Source of the DNA: Kalaharituber pfeilii
Taxonomy: Eukaryota > Ascomycota > Pezizomycetes > Pezizales > Pezizaceae
Reading direction: 5' to 3'
Length of the DNA stretch: 64,000 bases
NCBI GenBank assembly: GCA_015179045.1
Contig: WHUZ01000028.1
Location: 434,001-498,000 of the forward strand
Shown here: positions 56,257-64,000 of the stretch, one piece after another
Numbering within the stretch: the first letter of the stretch is position 1
Layout: the number at the start of each line of letters is the position of its first letter
Program-made: the position numbers and the translations under genes
Notes under the pieces: generated by a model
Database searches by the model: none
The model's input: the letters and a program-made list of their open reading frames with translations, nothing else
Told to the model about the DNA's origin: nothing

Positions 56257-56501
56257 CTTAGCTGAACAAACGGGGGACAAAAGATTCCAGACGCTCCTGT
56301 GCGTCGCCAAGCGAATAATATTAATTACAAGACGCCAGTCAGCGTCTGGGCACGAGAGTAACTCAAGTCCTAATTCCTTGTAATAAAGCAGGAAACAATC
56401 TGGAATTCTCTAGTTTGTCAGAAAAGTCATGTCAGAAAATGTTCATATAGAAACTCACTTTATAAGGTCTGCCCTGAGTTGTAAGTAGACAGCAAGCACC
56501 C

Positions 56502-57463
56502 TCATCGGTACCTACCTTCTCCCCTCACGAATCGCTTCACCATGACCCCTTTGCAGGGGGCGCATTCCTTCTTGTACACTTTGGCCGTGTAGGGGAGGAA
56601 GGGGCGGCGATAGCGGGGGATGGATGGAGTGGATAGGTGGAATAGTGGGTAAGGGGTAAATGTGGATGGGGTGAATATTGAGGACACGTTTCCTCGGCCA
56701 ACGGGGTTGGCTTGGGGTTTGCCCCCCGCCAACACCGTTCTCTGCGGGACACAAGGGAATTTCGGGGGCAGCTGGAGCCACTGAGGTGGACAGGACGGCG
56801 GGTATAATGGGTGGATAAGACGGAGGGTATAATGGGGTAGCTGGACTCGAAGCACCGCCAGAGATGACCGTGCCGGGAGTGGAGTAGTGTCTGTAGTAGA
56901 AGAAGCAGCAGGAGCTTCCTTAGGAGCCCAGGGGTGGTGTCCTCTGGATGGGGCACAATGAGATTGATTCGGGGTACCCCATTGCAGCAAAGGTGGGGAT
57001 GTTGGAGGAGAAAAATGCATACCGCCGCTTTGGGCCAGCGACTGGCGGCACTGCAGCTGGCTCAGTTCAGGAAGAAAGTGTGATTGTTATTCCTTCGTAG
57101 CCAAAGTACTGTATCACTTGATATCTAGAGAGTATGCGGTTGCTCTTGGCCGCGTACTGAGCTCCATGATGGGTCCCTGATACAACCTGAGTTGCTGAGG
57201 GTCAAGAGGAAGATGGAAAGGGGTGAGATGGTCACCTGGCAGTGCTGGGAGGACTCAGAGGAGAAAGGGTGGAAGCAGGAGGGGGTAGAGGGCAACCCAG
57301 TCGAGGTTTGGTTCGCCGGCCTCGAACTGGGATAACCGAAGGCCGGAAGGTACGTCGGGTACCAATTGTGTACGTAGAGTGTGTAGTTAACAGCCTGTAA
57401 CCTGACCCGGGTATATGGGTCCCTGCCATAGGCTGGAAGCCTGTATGCGGGGTTACGTGACTC

Positions 57464-57496
<33 letters not shown>

Positions 57497-59757
57497 TGCC
57501 GAGGGTGGAGCTCATGCTGGCATGCTGCTACTGGCGCTTGTAAAATATCATATGACCCCGCTTGCAGCTGTTCGCCATGGCAGCGTTGATACTGGCGCTG
57601 ATACTGGAGATGACACTGGTGCTGCTGCTAGTACTGATGTTGATCCTGATCCTGATGCTGATGCTGATGCTGATGCTGATGCTGATGCTGATGCTGATGC
57701 TGGCGCCAATTCTGATACTTCCTCTTGCAGGGCAGCGCCAGCGGACATTTCCGGGATAGGAGTTGGAGGATAAGCCCGTTCACAGCAACCGGTAACCCAT
57801 GCAGGGATTGACTCATTGAGGGTGTTCCCGTATGCGCTCACGAGCGACATGCATATCGACATCGACATCAACAGTCATGTCAGTGTAGTAGACCGTGTAT
57901 TTTGGGGGAGGCGAGCGGAGTAGTAGTGATGGTGCTCAGCGCTGGGGTCGCTGAGGCTACACCAGGAGCTCTCGCGCGCCAGGGTGCAGCAATGGGGCCC
58001 TTGAGATGGGGATGGATTTTGGCCCCTTTGCTAGCTGTGTAGCAAAGAATGCAAATGCTACCCTTGGAGTAGTAGTGGTGGTAAAAGGAGGCCTCTGATG
58101 AACCAGAGGCGTTGTGGTAATGGGTGCTGCTGCTGCTGGAACTGCAGCGCGCGGGAGAGCAGGAAGTGAATGAGTATAGGCTGAGATGCCGACGGAGTAG
58201 CGCTCCTTCAGTAGCTGGTTCCAAAAGAATGCAAAGGCGTAGGTAGGAACCTATGGGATTGGCTAAGTTGTAGATGTAGTTGCAGGAGCCTGCCCGGAGG
58301 AGGGTGCACGTGGCAGACTCTTCGCGTCAAGATGGTGCGGGTTGGTGCCCCTGATGGAGCGCGCGGGCCAGCAGGGCCAGACTGTACGTGGTAGTTTGAG
58401 TGAGGTGTGGAGCTGACCTCTGCACCAGTTGTTTTCAAAGAAACGCAAACGCGTCGGCGGGTGTCTGCATCTTAGGGGCTGCAGTAGCTTCGTGGGTGGG
58501 AGATGCATTGGAGGTGCAGCGCGAGGTGGGGCTGCCGTTGGTGTTGGGCATGCTGACACCCCAAGGCCCGCGTGCAAAATCAGTTGCGAAAAACGCAAAT
58601 CCAGATACGGGGTCGATGGTGGCGGGAGGGCGGTGTTTCAATTTTGACTGGAGCTGCGGTGCAGCAAGCGTAAGCAGTTGAAGCAGAGGCAAGGAGTGCG
58701 GGTTCAGGGGCTCAGACTCGTCGATATCAATATCCACCGGCTCGCACTCCGTGAAGCATTGCTCCAGTGCGGGATCATCGATATCCATCTTGATGTCGTA
58801 ATTGATCACGTCCGGGAGCAGAAGTGAAGCCGGGGATTGCGACGAGGGGCTCCTGGTGGTAGAATTTGTAGAGAGGGCTTTTGGGTTTGGATTTGAGGAG
58901 CGGGGAGTGGGGTTTGAGTTTCATGGGCGTTGCAGCTGCCGGGGGGAGCAAGGTTTGTGCTGTGGAGAGGGGAAACTCAGGTTAGCGGCTTTATACGTAA
59001 TATGCAAGTATGTTAAAGTAATTGCAGGCCTAAATTCAAATAAAATAAAAGTATAAATTGGTATAAGATGGTTTAGTCGCCCGTCGTGACGCGGCCTCGC
59101 TGCACGGCAACTCGCATGCATATGGAAGCGCGGACTCACCACTCTGTCACCATTCCTACAAGTCTTCATCTGTATAGTTTGTTTCCCGCAGGCGACAGCA
59201 GAGGCATTCTTGGCAATGGTTGCTGATGCAGCCATGGCCATCGTTGGCTCGAGGGCGAATTGTAGGCCCCCGAGAGGCAAGGGCTTCCCTGGAGGGAAGA
59301 AGGGGGCGCGGGGAGCGCGTAGAGCGACGGAGCACAGAGGGGAGATTCGTGAAGGTTTCTTTGGGGAGCAGCGAAGGGTCGTGGAGGTGAGCGTGCAAAA
59401 GGTGGAGAGATGCATTGTGATCCACTTTGAAATAGGGGTGTTAGCGGTGAGGAGGAGGTCGGAAGGGAAGGGGAGGGGAAGGGCGAACGGTGATTAAGCA
59501 CTTACCTTGGTTGCGAGGGAGCGAATTGCCGGTGTGAAGAAGTTACTGAGAGTCCATTGTATGTGGGCTCGTCGTTGGTGTAGATGCAGTTCGTTGTGAC
59601 GGTGATGGTGGAGAGAGACTTAGAACTGAGACGTGTCGATAGGATGCAAGTGGGGATGCGGATGAAGGGGCGGCTGGGCTGGCTGGGCTGTGGGTTGTGC
59701 GGGACTGCTGTGGGACTGCGTCTCGAGTGGGCTGTGTGGGCGTGGTCTGGCAATGCC
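56502..59757 (-). CDS. unassigned multi-exon gene or pseudogene, copy 3
   Basis: Second copy of the gene at 20073-23300. The exon-like pieces are conserved: about 59757-59502 (Pro/His-rich), 59415-59140 (SAVACGKQTIQMKTC), the acidic segment and its longer extension at 58809-58435 (YDIKMDIDDPALEQCFTE, then FAFFATDFARGPW), and the C-terminal piece at 57020-56502 (AKVYKKECAPCKGVMVKRF). The frame is open further here than in copy 1 in the acidic segment. The first ATG of copy 1 is not preserved in the same way. The exon chain is not resolved and the function unknown. Confidence 0.35.
57203..57492 (+). mobile_element. LINE tail-B fragment, shared with copy 1
   Basis: Same insertion site and sequence as 20804-21077; flanking duplication gagttgctgagggt / gagctgccgagggt with one change each. 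It is about 16 bp longer, partly in poly(A). Confidence 0.85.
57635..57702 (+). repeat. (tgatgc)n microsatellite, shorter allele
   Basis: Counterpart of 21230-21311 with fewer units. Confidence 0.85.
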
Positions 59758-60055
59758 AAGGCCGAACATTGTAGAATGAACTACGGTCTACACAATCGGA
59801 GTTTGTTGCAGGTGTAAGAATTAACTACTTACGCTAGCATGTATTACCAATCACAGTTAGTGCGGTATGTTCTGATGATTGCATACAAGGTCGCGCTGTC
59901 GAACGGAGCAAGAGAGATTCAATCGCATGATGATTGAAGTTCGCTACATACATGACCCACTACCACTATAGTTGTTTCCTTGGAGCCAGATCGTTCACCC
60001 GAAAACAAAAATTAATACAATGGACATCGACTATGCATCCACCATTTCAACATTT

Positions 60056-60119
60056 CATCGCCATAGCCCATAGGGCGGCATGCGATTAATGATATTAAAA
60101 AAAAAAATAAAAAAAAAAA
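60056..60119 (+). mobile_element. tail-A micro-retroinsertion shared with copy 1
   Basis: Hairpin catcgccatagcccat ... gcgattaatgatatt plus an interrupted poly(A). Duplications catttcaacattt / catttcaacatct flank it. Same insertion as 23589-23658. Confidence 0.9.
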
Positions 60120-60923
60120 CATTTCAACATCTCCGCCATGTGGCGCCAGTACAGGTCTGCCGACGCAACACAGCCAACTTCATCTAGCGATAAAGTAAAA
60201 TAACGAAGCAGCTGACTTTCCTTCACGCAACACAATATAGGGATGTCCAGGACATGCTGAAAGAAACTTCCCCGGAAAATCTACAGGCTCGATGTACCTC
60301 CCTCCACTATCATCTTCATGAAGGCGAAACATCTCTTTGCCGCCACATGACCAGCGTAGCTTGAGAGCTACTGCCCACTCATTTTGGTCAGCGTAATCAT
60401 TTACACTCAGGTAGCTCATAAGGGTAGTTGCACGGAAAGAGACAATTCCATTTGGATGGTTTTCAAGTGTGAAGTTGTGCTCTCTGTGAAAGTCGTGCTT
60501 GCTTTGAGGCTGTTGATAATCGACCATCGTAACCCATCTTTTTTGGGTACTGTTCTGCTATACGTTGAACTGATGAACGCATTGTGTTGTTCGGATTTGA
60601 GGACAAAGCGAAAATCTCACTGTTCATGCTGTGTCTGCAGCTTCTGGAGACTGCTCTCCAACTGTTTTTTCTCATTTTCGATCTTTCCACACTTTTCATG
60701 CTGTCCCTTTGAATTAATTCTCTCCGCTCGAAAGCGTGACTTCTTGAGATCGAAAACTCTCAGCGAGCTGAGTCTTTTGATCTAATTTTCATTCCCAGAT
60801 ACCCGACACTGCAAATTTCCCGCGAGGGTCGAAATTTCGAGGATCACCACCACCGTTGCACCCACACCACCCGGGCGCCAAGCTCCAATAGACACCCGCC
60901 AAGAATACAACAGCCAATCAGCA

Positions 60924-62061
60924 ATGCCGCGGAGAGGGGGATTCCCACCGCCACCTACCAGGAGGCCCTGGACGATACCGTGGGATGCCATGAACGAGGA
61001 GGGAAAAGAAGCCTTCTTCAAGACCCTCGCCGCAGGTTGCGAAGTTGTGGAGGAAACTGCGAAATTTGCCGTCGGGGAAGTTTGCGAAAGTGTGGGGAAG
61101 AGGGGAGGGGGGAGAGGGGGGGATATATAGTGGGGCCTCCTTGAGGCAGAAACCGGAAGGTCCGTCCGGAGGTTTCTGGAATCAGGTGGTAGAAGTAGAT
61201 AGAAAGTTCTTTGTTTGTTAAGCCTGTCTCCGGGCTTCGAGGGCTTGCCCAGGGACCCTGCCATGGCTTGGCGCTGTAAGCGGGGTTATGTGATTTTTTA
61301 AAAAAAAAAAAAAAAAAAAAGACCCTCGCCGAATTCTGGAAATGGCATACGGGCAGCAGAGACGATCCGAGGGAGGGGGATTACATCGGCTTCCCCTTCA
61401 CGAACACTCCGGCCGAGTTCAACAGATTCGACACGGACTCACCACCGCCACCACCACCACCACAAACACTGGGGCTCAGCCCAGTCACGTGCACGGCCAT
61501 CCAGCCGGTGGACAACACAAGGCAGAAGACCCCCCCACCACCCTCGACCCGGAAAAGGAAAGGCAAACAACCGTCGACTCAGACACCATACGAGATCAAG
61601 CGACGACTGGACGCAAAAGAGACCAAGAAAATTGCGACCTCTCCCCCGGTCGAGACCGCGGGTAGCACCCCTGCTGCCCCCACCACACCAGCCATAACCC
61701 CCACCACGACCACCGAACCACCAACACCCGCCCCCGCCCCCGCCCCCAGACATCACCTCCACGCAAGACCAGCCCGCAACCTCCGACCAACCCCGGCAAC
61801 CAACACGGCATTGTTATACACGGCATTGCCTTGAGGAAAGACCTGAGTAAGATCAGGAGATGGCTGGAGACAAGTAACAAGGAATTAGGCAAGACAAGAG
61901 GCATTAGATGGCTGCGGAAGAAGACTACTCTGATGGAGGAAGGAAAGAAGACAAGTTCGGCGGTGTTGTACTTGGAGACACAGAAGGACGTTGGGAAAGT
62001 CAGACTTGGGGGAAGATGGCTGAGGACGGAGATTTATGAGCCGGACAGAGGAAGGAAATAG
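60924..62061 (+). pseudogene. ORF1-like protein of element 3, interrupted and frameshifted
   Basis: Starts MPRRGGFPPPPTRRPW and is cut by the insertion at 61033. It continues after it (TLAEFWKWHTGSRDD), with proline runs and a basic stretch (RKRKGKQ), shifts frame near 61750-61800, and ends with the conserved domain (GIVIHGIALRKDLSKIRRW, KKTSSAVLYLE, VRLGGRWLRTEIYEP). The C-terminal domain is closest to element 1, which has the same tail A. Confidence 0.75.
61033..61319 (+). mobile_element. LINE tail-B 3' fragment nested in element 3
   Basis: 287 bp of LINE 3' UTR (matching 29.6-29.9 kb reverse) with ttaagcctgtctccgggctt, tail B (gcggggttatgtgatt) and poly(A). The 12-bp duplication agaccctcgccg flanks it (61021-61032, 61320-61331). 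Confidence 0.9.
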
Positions 62062-62238
62062 GCAGGCTCGGTACATCTCTTCCCACCCGTATCACACTCG
62101 AGAACCGCGGGAAATACATGTATTTGAGACAATCTTCTTTTCTTTTAGTTTTTACAATAAACCCTCGCCATATCCCACTGGGCGGCACGCGAGTAATGAA
62201 ATAAAATTATAAAAAAAAAAAAAAAAATGCTGTCCCTT

Positions 62239-62243
<5 letters not shown>

Positions 62244-62269
<26 letters not shown>

Positions 62270-62387
62270 ATATATCATTACTCGCTTGCCGCCCTGTGGG
62301 CTATGGCGATACTTTAGATACATGATAGAAAAATAAAAGAACAATAATGAAATTACTAGAAAAGGTTAAAGGTTTCCAGGTCGTCTT
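62244..62387 (-). mobile_element. ~144-bp tail-A retroinsertion
   Basis: Reverse orientation: poly(T), tatatcattactcgcttgcc, the hairpin, then about 85 bp of AT-rich 3' UTR-like sequence. Flanks cctttagct / cctgtagct suggest a short, mutated target duplication. Confidence 0.75.
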
Positions 62388-63520
62388 GCGCCTGTAGCTG
62401 TTGGAGACTGCTCTGCAATCCTGATATCTCATTTTCGCTCTTCGTTTTGTATTGCCGATATTCTTGATCGATAATCTTGAGCTTTAACTGCAATTCCGTT
62501 TTCTCACCTTCGGCCTTTTGCTTATAGTCCTGATATGTTTGATGCATTTCCTTGAGCTTTGACTCCAATCGCATCCTTTCACCCTCTCCCTTCTCCTTAT
62601 ATTCTAAATATTCCTGTCGCACTTCCTTCAAGTCCAGCTCCAATTGCTGTTTCCCACCTTCGACCTTTTGTCTATACTCCCGCAGCATTTGATATATTTC
62701 CATGAGCTTCGACTCCGATTGCATCTTTTCATCTTCTTTCTTCTCCTTATATTCTAAATATTCCTGTCGCACTTTCTTCAAGTCCAGCTCTAATTGCTTT
62801 TTCTCACCTTCGACCTTTTGTTTATATTCCTGCAGCATTCGATTCATTTCCGTAAGCTTCGACTCCAATTGCATCTTTTCAACTTCTTCCTTCTCCTTAT
62901 ATTCTAAATATTCCTGTTGCATCTTCGTCAAGTCCAGCTCCAACTGCTTCTTTTCACCCTCGTGTCTCAGTTTGTTCTCTCCTAGTTCTTGCTCCATGTC
63001 CTTAATCTGTGCCTCAAGTTGATTAATAATCATTTGCTTTGTTTGCAATGAACCCTCCAAGTACGTTATGATCGTTTGCTTGGTATGTGCTGAATCTTCG
63101 GCAATGGCAAGCTTTGTACTGAGGGCTTCTATGGTAACTTTATCCTCGCTTTGCTCTGGGTGCTGTTGCTCCTCAATGTAGCCCGAAGTGTATTCACTGG
63201 ATGCGTAGCGAGAGGTACCCGGAGTGAATAGCCGATCGCAATGCTGGGGGAGCGAGAGGTTATCGCGATATGGTTTCCGAGCCTACATATCATTATTAGC
63301 AAGGGGTTATCTGCACAATAGCCTATAGGAATGTATTTTTCACCGCATTGACAAGCTTCGCAAATATTAGTTGGGAATGAAATTTGTCTTCATTCCCCAC
63401 ATCGCAGAACCATTCCCATAGGCTATCCAGCTTTTCATCAGTCAGAAATTCGTCAGACCCAGTCAGGTCGTGATCGCGCTGTTGCTGCACTGGCACTCGG
63501 GTTTGCGCCATGCTGTCCAT

Positions 63521-63860
63521 GCGTGGTTTGTGGTTAACGAGATATGTTGACGATAAGCAATCTGAAGCTGTGCTTTGATTGAAGAAATATATAGTCTCGT
63601 AATCGGAGAAACATTGCACTGAATTCAACTAAGTGCACTTAAATTAATATTAAGATCAATGTCCGGGAAGTCGGGCCTCCCGCCAAGAACAACCCTGCAA
63701 AACCGCAAAACCGCAAAGCCATTGGTGCGAAATACACAGTCCAAAGAAAATATAACGCATGCTACCAGGATATTGCGCACTACCGGGATATTGCGCATTT
63801 TCCGGATACCACAACAAAAAGTTACTATGAGTGCAAATGGCCCTCAAGTGGGCTCAAATT
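63521..63860. other. upstream flank of copy 3 and dispersed repeat
   Basis: Shares the upstream flank of copy 1 to about 63753. Then two 'accgggatattgcgcactac' words and a 'gtgggctcaaattgaagcc' block occur, also seen near 14.2-14.4 kb. Confidence 0.5.
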
Positions 63861-64000
63861 GAAGCCAGAGCATGAGAGAGTATGTTAAATTATTCTTTAT
63901 ATATTTCCTAAACTTATTTGTAGCACATAAGTGATGACTTATTTGGTACATACAAAATCTTATGCTGGACATCTTTCAAGCTGCCATGTGTTAATGATTC
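63861..64000. repeat. dispersed repeat, copy at right edge
   Basis: Matches 1-205 but without the 56-bp insertion at 77-132: the empty site reads ttgtagcacataagtgat before gacttatttgg. Confidence 0.6.

Larger units (their letters stand above)
60711..62227 (+). mobile_element. ORF1-only LINE-like element 3 (tail A)
   Basis: Flanked by the 12-bp duplication tgctgtcccttt (60699-60710 and 62228-62239). It has the conserved 5' hairpin (60747-60783), a broken ORF1, and a tail-A end (ctcgccatatccc ... gcgagtaatgaaat) with poly(A). A 287-bp tail-B LINE fragment is nested at 61033-61319. Confidence 0.9.
60180..63520 (-). pseudogene. coiled-coil protein copy 3, disrupted
   Basis: Exon 1 (63520-63344) is intact and matches copy 1. 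Exon 2 starts at 63282 and runs through the coiled coil to about 62388, where a 144-bp tail-A insertion (62244-62387) breaks it. After 16 bases a 1.5-kb ORF1-only element (60711-62227) follows, and the C-terminal domain continues at 60710-60180 with at least one further small deletion (near 60470). A truncated coiled-coil protein of about 300 residues could still be made from the 5' part. Confidence 0.85.
56361..63753. repeat. segmental duplication, copy 3
   Basis: Matches 19973-25640 in order and orientation, with shared insertions (57203-57492; 60056-60119) and extra private insertions (60711-62227; 62244-62387). Homology stops near 63753, where a dispersed 'gatattgcgca' repeat starts. Confidence 0.85.

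Noticed and set aside
245..62390. Tail-A and tail-B units as tRNA-derived SINEs
   Set aside because: The units are too short and I see no A-box/B-box promoter or cloverleaf; sharing of ends with LINE copies explains them better.

Overview
The window looks like a TE-rich accessory region of a filamentous ascomycete (Pezizomycete-like is a guess). Reasons: many 50-95 nt GT-AG introns, a fungal-type NACHT-ankyrin gene, F-box paralogs, Tad-like LINEs with RNase H, and long stretches of nested repeats. I saw no rRNA, no recognisable tRNA and no CRISPR array. All calls come from reading the sequence; no database search was run.

Layout. 1-1.6 kb: dispersed repeat and short poly(A) retro-insertions. 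1.6-7.4 kb: a complete-looking 6-exon NACHT-ankyrin (NLR-like) gene on the minus strand, about 1653 aa, with about 20 nearly identical 34-residue ankyrin repeats. 7.7-9.1 kb: an ORF1-only LINE-like element. 10.3-16.3 kb: two related F-box-type genes, each with one intron, with a 5'-truncated LINE copy between them. 16.3-19.3 kb: no gene seen. 19.3-25.97 kb: segmental duplication copy 1 (an unassigned multi-exon gene plus a coiled-coil gene). 26.3-27.2 kb: a TA-flanked MITE. 27.4-38.6 kb: a Ginger/KRBA2-like integrase transposon split by an 8.3-kb LINE, which is itself hit by an ORF1-only element and a 60-bp poly(A) insertion. 39-43 kb: a foldback element, a LINE 3' fragment and copy 2 of the coiled-coil gene. 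43.3-52 kb: a decayed mariner-like element, a MULE-like long-TIR element, a hAT-like MITE, another inverted-repeat element and many tandem arrays. 52.2-55.5 kb: LTR-retrotransposon remains. 56.36-63.76 kb: segmental duplication copy 3, in which the coiled-coil gene is broken by several retro-insertions.

The unifying theme is retrotransposition by two LINE 3'-end types. Tail A ends in a short hairpin followed by TAATGA-type sequence and poly(A). Tail B ends in GGGGTTACGTG-type sequence and poly(A). Both occur on LINE copies with recognisable ORF2, on ORF1-only elements about 1.4-1.5 kb long, and on very short insertions (35-95 bp), most of them flanked by 11-15 bp target-site duplications. The tail-A hairpin keeps pairing through compensatory base changes. 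The ORF1-only elements share a 5' hairpin and a C-terminal RRM-like domain but carry either tail. This HAL1-like family with interchangeable tails, together with the micro-insertions, is the best candidate for an undescribed system here.
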